NCBI RefSeq assembly: GCF_900699765.1
Contig: NZ_CAADHO010000007.1
Coordinates: 215,620-279,619, forward strand
DNA length: 64,000 bases
Direction: 5' to 3'
From: Desulfoluna butyratoxydans
GTDB lineage: Bacteria > Desulfobacterota > Desulfobacteria > Desulfobacterales > Desulfolunaceae
Below the pieces are notes generated by a model. It was not told the DNA's origin. It saw only the letters and a program-made list of their open reading frames with translations, and ran no database searches. A program made the translations under genes and the position numbers. Numbering within the stretch: the first letter of the stretch is position 1; each line of letters begins with the position of its first letter. Below are positions 22,911-30,742 of this stretch, one piece after another.

Positions 22911-25076
22911 ATGGCGAGAGCAATCAGATCCGTTATTGTGATTTTTTTGACGGCAGTGTGGGCGGCAACTGCCCTGGCGGACGTGAAAACCTTTGATGAG
23001 CTGGAGCGGCGGCAGGGGGCGGTGGGAAGTTACAAAGCCCTGGTGATCGGTATCGACACCTACGCTGATTCGGTCATTGAAGGGTCGCCTGCCGCGGTGA
23101 CCGGGGCCCGCCATGTGGCTGATGCCCTCAAGGGCCGGGCAGGCTTCGACGTGAAGCTGCTGATTAATGAAGAGGCCGGTCGGGCCTCGGTGATGCGCGA
23201 GTTTCGCGGGTTGGCCAGGGGTATGGGGATCAACGACAGCGTGTTGATCTATTTCTCCGGTTCCTCCCATACGGACAAGGCTTCGCGGAAGGCGTGGTGG
23301 CTTCCCAGCGATGCCCGGTCCGACGATGCCGCCACCTGGATCGCAGACCATGAGATCCAGGACGCGGTGAACACCATGAAGGCGCGCGATGTGCTGATCC
23401 TTTCGGACGCGGCCCTGGGGGACACCATGTTCGGGGCCACCCACCGGCTGGCATCTCGCCGGGACGGTGACTACTACGTGGGTCTCTTCAATAAGCGCAG
23501 CCGCTGGGCCATGATATCAGGCAACACCCTGCCCGTGGCCGAAAATGACGGGATCAGCGTTTTTGCGCGCGGCGTTGCCTCGGCCCTTTCGTCCAAAGGG
23601 CCGTGCCTGACCACCATGGAGATGTTCAGCGGCATGAAAAAAGAGCTGCGCGCCTCCGGGGTCCTGCCTCCCCGTTGCCGGTCCATTCGCAACACCGGCG
23701 ACCAGGGCGGAGAATTTGTCTTTTTGCTTGCCGCGCCGGCGGCGCCTGCCCCTGTGGTGGTGAAAACGCCGCGCGTCAAGCCCAAGCCCAAGCCAGCGAC
23801 GGCGCCTGTGGCCGTGGTAAAGCTGGTCCCGCCCAAGCCGAAACGCAAGCCCCTGGAAGGGCAGCTCAAGGTGTCGGCCAACATCAACGGGGCAGAGCTA
23901 TACATCGACGGGAAAAAGCAGGGCACCACCCCTGTGGGCGATATTACCCTGAAACCCGGCACCCATGAAGTGAGCCTGAGCAAAGAGGGTTACCTGGCCT
24001 GGAACGGCAGCGTGGACATCCAGCGGGGCAAGGCGCGCAGCCTGACCGCCACCCTCACGAAGGAACCCCCGAAAAAGGGGCGGCTTTATGTGAAGGTCAA
24101 GCCGAAGGGGGCGTCGGTACGTCTCAACGGGGAGTCTTTTAAAAGCGGGGAGACGGTGAGCGCCGGAACCCATACGGTCAAGGTGAGTTCGCCTCTGTTC
24201 AAGCCCGGGCAGGCCAAAGTGGTTGTCGCCCCCGGCAAGGACGCCTGGGTTGAGGTGTTTCTCAAGCCCCGTTCTTCCTTTAAGGGGGAGTGGGGGCGTT
24301 TTGTCTACATCAAGCCGGGTTCGTTCACCATGGGCAGCCCGTCTTCCGAACCAAGGCGCAAGGGGGACGAAGAGTCCCATCCCGTGACCCTTACCCAGGG
24401 GTTTTTCATGCAGGACAAGGAAGTCACCCTGGCCCAGTGGCAGGCCTTTGTGGATGATTCCGGGTACAAAAGCGAGGCAGAGACGGCCGGGGGAGCCTTT
24501 GCCCTGGAAGATTACATCTGGACCCAGAGCCGGGAGTATTCCTGGAAGAACCCCGGGTTTCCCCAAGGGGACGATCACCCGGTAACAGGGCTCACCTGTG
24601 CGGATATCGAAGCGTACCTGAAGTGGATCAACGGTCGGTCCAGAAACGCCTACCGCCTGCCCACCGAGGCGGAGTGGGAGTACGCGGCCCGTGCCGGCGG
24701 GACGTCTGCGTTTTCATCCGGAGAGTGTCTGGGCTCGGTAGATGCCAATGTGGACGCCAATGCCAGCTGGGGGGGATGCCCGGCAGGGACCGCTTCCAGC
24801 GGCACCATGCCCGTGGGAAGTTTTGAGCCCAACGCCTGGGGACTTTACGATATGCACGGCAACGTGGCGGAGTGGTGCGGGGACTGGTATGGCCGCTACC
24901 CGCGAAAGGCTGTGAAAAATCCGAAAGGGGCGCCTTCCGGCACGAATCGCGTTGTGCGAGGCGGTGGTTGGGCGACCTATGCCTACAACGCCCGGTGCGC
25001 CAAGCGGGAAGCCTCGGATCCGTCCCGAGGCTGCAGCGAAGTGGGCATGCGCCTTGTGGTGGAGGTCCCGAGATAA
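22911..25076 (+). CDS. Secreted caspase-like (inactive), PEGA and FGE-sulfatase domain fusion
   Basis: A 721-residue exported multi-domain protein. After a signal peptide (about 1-23) comes a caspase/metacaspase fold (about 40-275; KALVIGIDTYAD start). The usual catalytic GHG is replaced by GSSH in IYFSGSSHTD, and the expected D-x-C-x-G is ILSDAALGD with no cysteine, so peptidase activity is probably lost. A proline/lysine-rich linker follows (about 280-315), then two PEGA-type beta domains (about 320-390 and 392-460; ELYIDGKKQGTTPVGD, GASVRLNGE) and a sulfatase-modifying-factor domain (about 465-720; GSFTMGSPSSEPRR, YRLPTEAEWEYAARAG, DMHGNVAEWCGDWYG, RVVRGGGW). The last probably binds ligand or peptide rather than modifying sulfatases. 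It follows the YadA-head gene by 14 bases. Confidence 0.85.
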   Translation: MARAIRSVIVIFLTAVWAATALADVKTFDELERRQGAVGSYKALVIGIDTYADSVIEGSPAAVTGARHVADALKGRAGFDVKLLINEEAGRASVMREFRGLARGMGINDSVLIYFSGSSHTDKASRKAWWLPSDARSDDAATWIADHEIQDAVNTMKARDVLILSDAALGDTMFGATHRLASRRDGDYYVGLFNKRSRWAMISGNTLPVAENDGISVFARGVASALSSKGPCLTTMEMFSGMKKELRASGVLPPRCRSIRNTGDQGGEFVFLLAAPAAPAPVVVKTPRVKPKPKPATAPVAVVKLVPPKPKRKPLEGQLKVSANINGAELYIDGKKQGTTPVGDITLKPGTHEVSLSKEGYLAWNGSVDIQRGKARSLTATLTKEPPKKGRLYVKVKPKGASVRLNGESFKSGETVSAGTHTVKVSSPLFKPGQAKVVVAPGKDAWVEVFLKPRSSFKGEWGRFVYIKPGSFTMGSPSSEPRRKGDEESHPVTLTQGFFMQDKEVTLAQWQAFVDDSGYKSEAETAGGAFALEDYIWTQSREYSWKNPGFPQGDDHPVTGLTCADIEAYLKWINGRSRNAYRLPTEAEWEYAARAGGTSAFSSGECLGSVDANVDANASWGGCPAGTASSGTMPVGSFEPNAWGLYDMHGNVAEWCGDWYGRYPRKAVKNPKGAPSGTNRVVRGGGWATYAYNARCAKREASDPSRGCSEVGMRLVVEVPR

Positions 25077-25497
25077 TCCCGATGTGCTGCAGGTGTTCCG
25101 GGGCGAGTGATCCGGGCGTTTGCTTTGCCGGCTCGGCCGCATGGGTCCCCCTGGCAAGGAAGCCCTGCTGAGGATAGGCTTGAATACCACGGGGTTTCTG
25201 CATTCGGACCGAGTGAAAAAGGGTGGCGTATTTGATGAATACAGTTTATAGATGAGCTGTTGACGGCATTTCGGCCGTGGCATGCCCCTTTTCGCCCGGA
25301 AAACACGGGCGGGGCCATGCAGGGTGCGGGGATTTTCTCACCCCATGCCGAAATGGTGTCGTGTGCTGCGTCTTTTTGGCTCGCACCCCCTGGGTTAACC
25401 GGGGAGAGCCCTTCAACAGCAACGGAGTGAGACGCCGGCACAACGCAGGTAATCAACAGTCAGATACCGGGTGAACCAGATCCCCCCGCCAGGGGGC
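25077..25497. other. Gap without recognisable gene
   Basis: About 420 bases between the caspase-like gene and the S1 protein. One imperfect hairpin region (GGCATTTCGGCCGTGGCATGCC, about 25268) is visible. I see no RNA gene and no convincing terminator. Confidence 0.45.
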
Positions 25498-26973
25498 ATG
25501 TCGGAGAGTATGATGAACGACAAGGGTGATATGGGCGTTCCTGAAGAGGAGAGCTTTGAGGCGTTGCTGGATGCGTATGGCGACGGATTGGGTGAGGAGC
25601 TGAAAAGCGGTGACAAGGTGGACGCAAAGGTGATCTCCATCGGAGAGAGCAGCGTTTACGTGGACACCGGAACAAAAAGCGACGGCGTGGTGGACCGCAT
25701 GGAACTCACCGACGAAGACGGTGAACTGACCGTCGGGGTCGGTGACATGGTGACCCTTTATGTGGTCAGCGCCACCGAAAGTGAGGTGGTCCTCTCCAAG
25801 CAGATGTCCGGGGCCGGAACCATGGAGATGCTCTTTGACGCCTTTGCGGCAAAGACACCGGTGGAAGGGAAGGTCAACGAACAGATCAAGGGCGGTTTTT
25901 CCGTCTCCCTCATGGGCAAGCGGGCCTTCTGTCCCGTAAGCCAGATCGATACCTCCTTTGTTGAAAGCGGCGAGGAGTTTGTGGGCAAGAGCTTTCCTTT
26001 TCTCGTGACCCGCATCGAAGGCGAGGGCAAAAACATCGTCATCTCCAGGCGCAAGCTTCTTGAGGCAGAACTCGAAGAGGTTCGTGCAGCATTCCTCAAA
26101 GACCTTTCCGAGGGCGATACCGTGGAAGCCAAGGTGATCAAGCTGATGCCCTACGGTGCTTTCATGGAGCTTCATGCCGGAGTGGAGGGTATGGCCCACA
26201 TCTCCGAGCTCTCCTGGAGCCGTGTGCAGTCCTGTGAAGAGGCGGTGACCGTGGGAGACACTCTCCCTGTTAAGGTCCTGAAGATCGATGCTGTGGAGGG
26301 CAAAAACGCTCCCCGTATCGCCCTGTCCGTGAAGCAGGCGTCCCAGGATCCCTGGGAGCTGGCCGGAGAGACCATCCGCGTGGGCGAGCAGTTCAGCGGC
26401 AAGGTCGTGCGCCTTGCGCCCTTCGGAGCTTTTGTGGAAGTGGCCCCCGGTACCGAGGGTCTGGTTCATGTCAGCGAGATGAGTTACACCAAACGAATTT
26501 TAAAGCCCGAGGACGCCGTGTCCCAGGGGGAGACCGTTCAGGTGGTGGTCAAGGCCATCGACCTGGAGAAAAAACGCCTCTCCCTTTCCATGCGCGACGC
26601 CCACGGAGATCCCTGGCAGGGCGCGGCCCTGAAATACCCCGTGGGGTCCAAGGTTCAGGGCACCGTGGAGAAGAAAGAGAGCTACGGCATCTTCGTCAAA
26701 CTGGAGCCCGGAGTCACCGGCCTGCTGCCCAAGTCCAAGCTGGCTGAAGCCGCAGACGCCGCAGCCTTGAGTGCCGCCAAGCCCGGCGCCGAGGTCACCC
26801 TCCTCGTGGAGGCCGTGGACGAAGAGAAACGCCGTATTACCCTGGTCTCCACCGAAGCCGCCGACGGAGCATCCAACTGGAAAGGCTACGTGGAAAAGCC
26901 CAAGGCCAAATCCGACGCGGCCATGGGGACCATGGGCGAGCTGCTCATGGCGGCCATGAAGAAAAAGAAGTAG
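25498..26973 (+). CDS. RNA-binding protein with five S1 domains
   Basis: A protein of about 491 residues built of five S1 repeats (starting near GDKVDAKVISI, GKVNEQIKGGF, GDTVEAKVIKL, GEQFSGKVVRL and GSKVQGTVEKK), each about 70-75 residues, with a lysine-rich C-terminus ending KKKK. S1 repeats bind single-stranded RNA. It is a second S1-repeat protein beside the true ribosomal protein S1 (39949, six repeats); the N-terminal EESFEALLDAYGDGL resembles S1's. Such paralogues are probably translation or RNA-turnover factors. The start is uncertain: ATG at 25498, or ATG at 25513 with a better GGAGAG site. A strong terminator follows. Confidence 0.85.
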   Translation: MSESMMNDKGDMGVPEEESFEALLDAYGDGLGEELKSGDKVDAKVISIGESSVYVDTGTKSDGVVDRMELTDEDGELTVGVGDMVTLYVVSATESEVVLSKQMSGAGTMEMLFDAFAAKTPVEGKVNEQIKGGFSVSLMGKRAFCPVSQIDTSFVESGEEFVGKSFPFLVTRIEGEGKNIVISRRKLLEAELEEVRAAFLKDLSEGDTVEAKVIKLMPYGAFMELHAGVEGMAHISELSWSRVQSCEEAVTVGDTLPVKVLKIDAVEGKNAPRIALSVKQASQDPWELAGETIRVGEQFSGKVVRLAPFGAFVEVAPGTEGLVHVSEMSYTKRILKPEDAVSQGETVQVVVKAIDLEKKRLSLSMRDAHGDPWQGAALKYPVGSKVQGTVEKKESYGIFVKLEPGVTGLLPKSKLAEAADAAALSAAKPGAEVTLLVEAVDEEKRRITLVSTEAADGASNWKGYVEKPKAKSDAAMGTMGELLMAAMKKKK

Positions 26974-27025
26974 CGCAAGCATAAAGGCAAACACGACTGT
27001 TTTTTACCGAATTTTCGTACATCCG

Positions 27026-27065
27026 GGCGATGGAAGGGCGAGCCCCTTCCATCGCCTGTTTTTGT
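27026..27065 (+). terminator. Intrinsic terminator of the S1-repeat gene
   Basis: GGCGATGGAAGG and CCTTCCATCGCC form a perfect 12-base stem with a 7-base loop, followed by TGTTTTTGT. It lies 52 bases after the stop. Confidence 0.9.
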
Positions 27066-27079
27066 CTGGAGGAGGGATT

Positions 27080-27610
27080 GTGAAAGCATCGTTTATGGAG
27101 CTTATTCGCCAGCGGCGAAGCGTGCGGGCCTTTGAGGCCCGTCCCGTGGAAAAAAAGACCCAGGAACTCATCGTGGAGGCTGCCCTGAGGAGCCCCTCGT
27201 CACGGAGCCTCAACCCCTGGCAGTTTGTGGTGGTTCAGGATGAAAAAAAACGAGAGGCCCTCGCTGGTGTCAAGCCCCACGGCGGCGGGTTCCTTGCCAA
27301 GGCCCCCCTGGCCATCGCCATTGTGGCAGACCCGGAACGCTGCGACGTGTGGGTGGAGGACACCGCCATCGCCGCCACTTACATTCAACTTGCCGCAGAA
27401 TCCCTGGGCCTGAAAAGCTGCTGGTGCCAGATCCGCCTGAGGGAGGACGGCAAAGGCGGCATGGCCGCTGACCGCGTTCGGGAAATCCTCTCCATCCCGG
27501 ATGACCTTGAAGTGGCCTCCATCATCGGCATCGGCTACCCCGCCGAAGAGAAACCAGGACATCTGCAAAGCGAACTGGATTACGGCAAGGTTCACGACGA
27601 GGGATTTTAA
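27080..27610 (+). CDS. Nitroreductase-family flavoprotein
   Basis: A 176-residue protein of the nitroreductase family, FMN-containing enzymes that use NAD(P)H. The family start MELIRQRRSVRAFEARPVE is clear, with the FMN-contacting RRSVR arginines, then SPSSRSLNPWQFVVVQD and, late, ASIIGIGYPAEEK. The substrate is not predictable. I start it at the GTG at 27080, preceded by GGAGGAGGG. It has its own terminator-bounded unit between the S1-repeat gene and a repeat-filled gap, so it is probably transcribed alone. Confidence 0.87.
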   Translation: MKASFMELIRQRRSVRAFEARPVEKKTQELIVEAALRSPSSRSLNPWQFVVVQDEKKREALAGVKPHGGGFLAKAPLAIAIVADPERCDVWVEDTAIAATYIQLAAESLGLKSCWCQIRLREDGKGGMAADRVREILSIPDDLEVASIIGIGYPAEEKPGHLQSELDYGKVHDEGF

Positions 27611-27733
27611 AAAAAAGCATGCCTCCAGGTTCGGGAATGCTCTTTCGCCTTCGTTCCTCAGGCTCATCCCATTCCCTGACGGGCTAGGCCCGTGTTGTGG
27701 TTGTCACTCTTCGGGGGGGGCTTCTTGATAATT

Positions 27734-28124
27734 GGAGCGCCGCACTCCGGTGCGGCTCTTTGGGAGGGGGGCGCCGTTCATGCCGCACGGAGTGCGGCGC
27801 TCCAAGGCGGCGGGGGGTCGGAGGGGCGTTAGGAACTTGTGGCTGGGAGCCCGGTGGATTCCTTCAATTTGCATCCATCGCGGATGGTTTGCCCTCTGCC
27901 ATGACATGCTCCAGTGAACATGGAGCGCCGCACTCCAGTGCGGCTTTTTGGGAGGGTGTCGCTGTTCGTGCCGCACGGAGTGCGGCGCTCCAAAGCGACT
28001 GGGGTTCGGATGGGCGGTAGGAACTTGTGGCTGGTAGTCCGGTGGCTTCCTTCAATTTGCATCCATCGCGGATGGTTTGCCCTCTGCCATGGCATGCTCC
28101 ATTGAACATGGAGCGCCGCATTCC
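27734..28124. repeat. Tandem 188-bp repeat containing the GGAGCGCCGCACTCC palindrome
   Basis: Units begin at 27734 and 27922, and a third 15-base start is at 28110, giving an exact 188-base period. Each unit has GGAGCGCCGCACTCC, GTGCGGCT, then TGCCGCACGGAGTGCGGCGCTCC, a G-rich spacer, and a common tail with TAGGAACTTGTGGCTGG and CATCCATCGCGGATGG. The copies differ by scattered substitutions but no visible length change. Frames through it give peptides rich in WSAAL/ECGAP, a translation artefact of the palindrome and not a gene. Confidence 0.85.
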
Positions 28125-28144
28125 AGGATAACGGCCGTTTCATC

Positions 28145-28252
28145 CACGGGCGCAGCCCGTCAGCACATGTGATCGACCTGAGGAACGAAGGTCGGGAGCA
28201 TGTGCGACCCTGGGGTGCAGGGGATTTATCCCCTGCCCGCCGGAGGCATGCT
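28145..28252. repeat. GCCTCCGGCGGGCAGGGGAT-type repeat, inverted copy
   Basis: Read on the minus strand this begins GCATGCCTCCGGCGGGCAGG, then a palindrome GGGGATAAATCCCC, TGCACCCCAGGGT and a stretch with CTTCGTTCCTCAGG. The same unit is at 33658 and 36914 in the other orientation, and a worn copy is near 34120. It sits at the 3' end of elbB and could terminate its message. Confidence 0.7.
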
Positions 28253-28291
28253 TTTAACCTTTAACCTTTTGCCTTAGACCTTTAGCCTCTC

Positions 28292-28951
28292 TCACCCTTT
28301 TGTCATGGCGATGACCTGGTTGACGAGTTTTTCGATGCCCGGGGCGATATCGGCAATGCCCGGTCCGCACATGTAGGCGGGGGTGGTGACGAGTTTGTTG
28401 GCTTCGTCAATGCAGATGCCATCCACGGGTTGGGCCTCGTGGGACGCGCCGAAGGTTTTCAGGTTTTCAATGGTGGTGGCGTCGTCGCCTATGGTGACCG
28501 TGGGGCTGTGTGCGTTCAGGGCCTTGGCAAGGACCACAGGGGCGATGCAGATGGCCCCGATGGGTTTTCCGGCGGTGTAAAAAGCCCGGATGAGCATGGT
28601 CACGTCGTGGCGCACCTCAAGGTCGGCTCCTTTTTCTGCGTAGTTGCTGAGGTTTTTGATGGGGCCTGCGCCTCCGGGGATGATGAGGGCGTCGAGGTTC
28701 TCGACGTTGACATCGGTGATGGGGCGGATTTTCCCCCGTGCGATGCGACCGGCTTCGGCAAGGACCTGCCTCTTTTCTCCGGTGGTTTCGCCTTTGGGAT
28801 GGTTAACGGTTTCGGTTTGCGTCATCTCCGGGGCCATGCAGACGGCCGTGGCCCCGGCCTTGTCGATGAACAGGAGGGAGAGGACGGATTCGTGTATTTC
28901 CGAGCCATCCATGTTGCCGCAACCTGAAAGAAGAACACCTATTTTTTTCAT
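28292..28951 (-). CDS. elbB: ElbB, glyoxalase III-like DJ-1/PfpI superfamily protein
   Basis: A 219-residue protein matching ElbB (isoprenoid biosynthesis protein with amidotransferase-like fold). Family marks are the start KKIGVLLSGCGNMDGSEIHE, ALIIPGGAGPIKNLSNYA and the nucleophile elbow GKPIGAICIAPVVLAKAL with its cysteine. E. coli ElbB has weak glyoxalase activity and its deletion affects isoprenoid yield; the true role is unsettled. I start it at the ATG at 28951, five bases from GGAGG; a GTG three bases upstream is the alternative. It appears to be a single-gene unit. Confidence 0.9.
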   Translation of the reverse strand: MKKIGVLLSGCGNMDGSEIHESVLSLLFIDKAGATAVCMAPEMTQTETVNHPKGETTGEKRQVLAEAGRIARGKIRPITDVNVENLDALIIPGGAGPIKNLSNYAEKGADLEVRHDVTMLIRAFYTAGKPIGAICIAPVVLAKALNAHSPTVTIGDDATTIENLKTFGASHEAQPVDGICIDEANKLVTTPAYMCGPGIADIAPGIEKLVNQVIAMTKG

Positions 28952-29104
28952 CACTACCTCCAGTGGCTGTTCAAGGATTAAGAAGGCCTGTGCGCGCCCT
29001 CTCCGGGGACAACCTGGTTGAAATGCGTGGTCTACATGGGTATGGTATCGCTTCCGACGAACCGACTGCCTTTGGGCGCACCGGCGGGTAATGCCGCGGT
29101 TCGT

Positions 29105-29554
29105 CTACGATGACGCATCGTTATCAACGTCAAAAAGCGTTGTGTCGGGCGCCCCGTTTTTGTGGATGAAATAGTCCGCCAGGATGCGTCCATGGTCAAA
29201 GACAATGGGCTCCGGCAGGTTGTCCGGGGCAAAGACCCGGGCTTCGGCGGCATCGTCGCCCCCCACCGGGGAGCTTGTGGCCGTGGCAAGAAAGACCACG
29301 GAAACCGTGTGGTGCCGCGGGTCCCGTGCGGGGTCCGAGTAGGTATGGAACTGGCGGACAAGGGTAACGTCAAGGCCTGTCTCTTCCAGTGCTTCGCGCT
29401 TTGCGGCGTGTTCTACGGATTCGCCGTAGTCCACGAACCCCCCGGGCAAGGCCCAGCCGTGGGGCGGGTTTTTCCGTCTGATCAGTACGATGCCCCCCGG
29501 TGTCTCAATGATGGCGTCTACGGTGAGGAATGGGTTTCTGGGGTGCTCTTTCAT
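29105..29554 (-). CDS. Nudix hydrolase
   Basis: A 149-residue pyrophosphohydrolase with a complete Nudix box, GGFVDYGESVEHAAKREA then LEETGL (about residues 38-61), holding the metal-binding glutamates. The surrounding sequence (FLTVDAIIETPGGIVLIRRKNPPHGWALPGG) resembles the ADP-ribose/NADH-type Nudix group in small bacterial proteins. The substrate is a nucleoside diphosphate linked to another group; exact identity unknown. It stands alone between elbB (same strand) and rsmG (opposite strand). Confidence 0.87.
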   Translation of the reverse strand: MKEHPRNPFLTVDAIIETPGGIVLIRRKNPPHGWALPGGFVDYGESVEHAAKREALEETGLDVTLVRQFHTYSDPARDPRHHTVSVVFLATATSSPVGGDDAAEARVFAPDNLPEPIVFDHGRILADYFIHKNGAPDTTLFDVDNDASS

Positions 29555-29754
29555 GGTGTTTCACTGCCTCGCGGGGTGGGGTTCTCGTTTGATTTCGGAT
29601 GATTGATGGCAGGGATGCTTTCCGGCAACCTTGCCATAGGTCCATATAAGAACAGGCGCCGTTCCCTGTCAACCGTAAATCAATGGCTGGCGGCGGGTGT
29701 GAACCGGGCCTGAATATGAACAGATATTTTAGATAGACGATAAGAGAGAAGGAC

Positions 29755-30444
29755 ATGGCTGGAATAGACGAAAGATGGACGGCGCAGGTCGTGAAGGGGG
29801 CAGGGCGCCTGGGCGTGGATATTGGCCCGGAAGCTGCGGATCTTTTGGCGGCCTATGCCGCAGAGCTTTTGGCCTGGAACCGGAAGTGCAACCTCACGGC
29901 CATCACCGATCCCATGGACGTGGCGGAAAAGCACATGGTGGACGCCCTTGCCGTGGTGCCGTACATCCCCAAGGGCTCCCGACTCCTGGATATCGGATCC
30001 GGCGGCGGGTTTCCGGGGATCCCGGCCCGTATTGCTGACCCCGCCCTCTCCGTGACCCTGGTGGATGCGGTTCGGAAAAAAGTGAGCTTTTTGAAGCACG
30101 CTGCGCGGACCTTGAAGCTCGGCGGCGTGGAGGCCATCCATGCACGTGCTGAAGAGCTGAGTGAGGAAGAGGGGCGGGGGCAGGGCTACGATGTGGTGAC
30201 TTCCCGGGCCTTTTCGGCCATGGATATCTTTGTGCCCATGGCCCTTCCTTTTTTAAAACCCGGAGGGCGCATCATTGCCATGAAGGGCAAGGGCTTTGAA
30301 GAGGACCTTGAAAACCTCAAGGCATGCGAAGCCGACTTTGCCTCCCGGGGGATTTTTCTTGCCACGGAGATGATCCGCTACGAGCTTCCCTTTTGCGGGG
30401 CACAGCGGGCCCTGTTCGTGATCACTATGGGCGACCTTCCTTAA
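29755..30444 (+). CDS. rsmG: 16S rRNA guanine-N7 methyltransferase RsmG
   Basis: A 229-residue SAM-dependent methyltransferase that makes m7G527 in 16S rRNA. Motif I is LLDIGSGGGFPGIPARI (about residues 76-92); the GidB-type start LLAWNRKCNLTAITDPMDVAEKHMVDAL and VTSRAFSAMD are typical. Length is normal. A GGACATGG start context with AGAAGGAC upstream supports the ATG at 29755. In many bacteria the gene is next to gidA or parAB; here it stands 300 bases before ileS. Confidence 0.95.
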   Translation: MAGIDERWTAQVVKGAGRLGVDIGPEAADLLAAYAAELLAWNRKCNLTAITDPMDVAEKHMVDALAVVPYIPKGSRLLDIGSGGGFPGIPARIADPALSVTLVDAVRKKVSFLKHAARTLKLGGVEAIHARAEELSEEEGRGQGYDVVTSRAFSAMDIFVPMALPFLKPGGRIIAMKGKGFEEDLENLKACEADFASRGIFLATEMIRYELPFCGAQRALFVITMGDLP

Positions 30445-30596
30445 ATAGGGCAATCCCATTGACATTGGGCGGTACTATGCCATAAAGTTGGTGGTTATTT
30501 TGATGTGACAGCCTCGGGACGTGGGTTTCGGGGCCTTGTTTGCTGCATATTTCCATGCAGGAAGCCCTTCATGCCCGCAAGAAAAAGGGCGGTACC

Positions 30597-30634
30597 AAAG
30601 GAAGGGACTTAAGGTGTCCTTCGTCCTTTTTTTC
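30597..30634 (+). terminator. Possible leader terminator upstream of ileS
   Basis: AAGGAAGGGAC and GTCCTTCGTCCTT can pair imperfectly around a short loop and are followed by a T-run. It is about 110 bases before the ileS start and after rsmG. It may end rsmG transcription or attenuate ileS. The stem has bulges, so support is weak. Confidence 0.3.
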
Positions 30635-30742
30635 GTGCCGTTTTGTTTTTTATGGGGCCGGGCGATGCATGGTGCGTTTCATTTCATGAAGACCAAAGTA
30701 TATCTTGGTGCGACTAAGAAGTTCCACACGCTGGAGGAGATA

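Noticed and set aside
22911..23750. Active caspase-type immune effector
   Set aside because: The catalytic cysteine and the GHG histidine are not in place and the protein carries a signal peptide, so a cytosolic death protease is unlikely.
24860..25076. Variable region of a diversity-generating retroelement in the FGE-type domain
   Set aside because: Such targets often have this fold, but the C-terminal codons are not enriched in AAC or AAT, and no template repeat or reverse transcriptase is present.
27734..28124. CRISPR array
   Set aside because: The period is 188 bases, there are only two full copies, the units are near-identical throughout rather than repeat plus unique spacer, and no cas gene is visible.
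27704..28143. Small proteins rich in WSAAL and ECGAP
   Set aside because: These are translations of the GGAGCGCCGCACTCC palindrome and appear wherever it does. They are not genes.
30445..30742. T-box or other riboswitch upstream of ileS
   Set aside because: I found no T-box bulge sequence, and T-boxes are not expected for ileS in this phylum. Only a weak terminator-like hairpin is visible.
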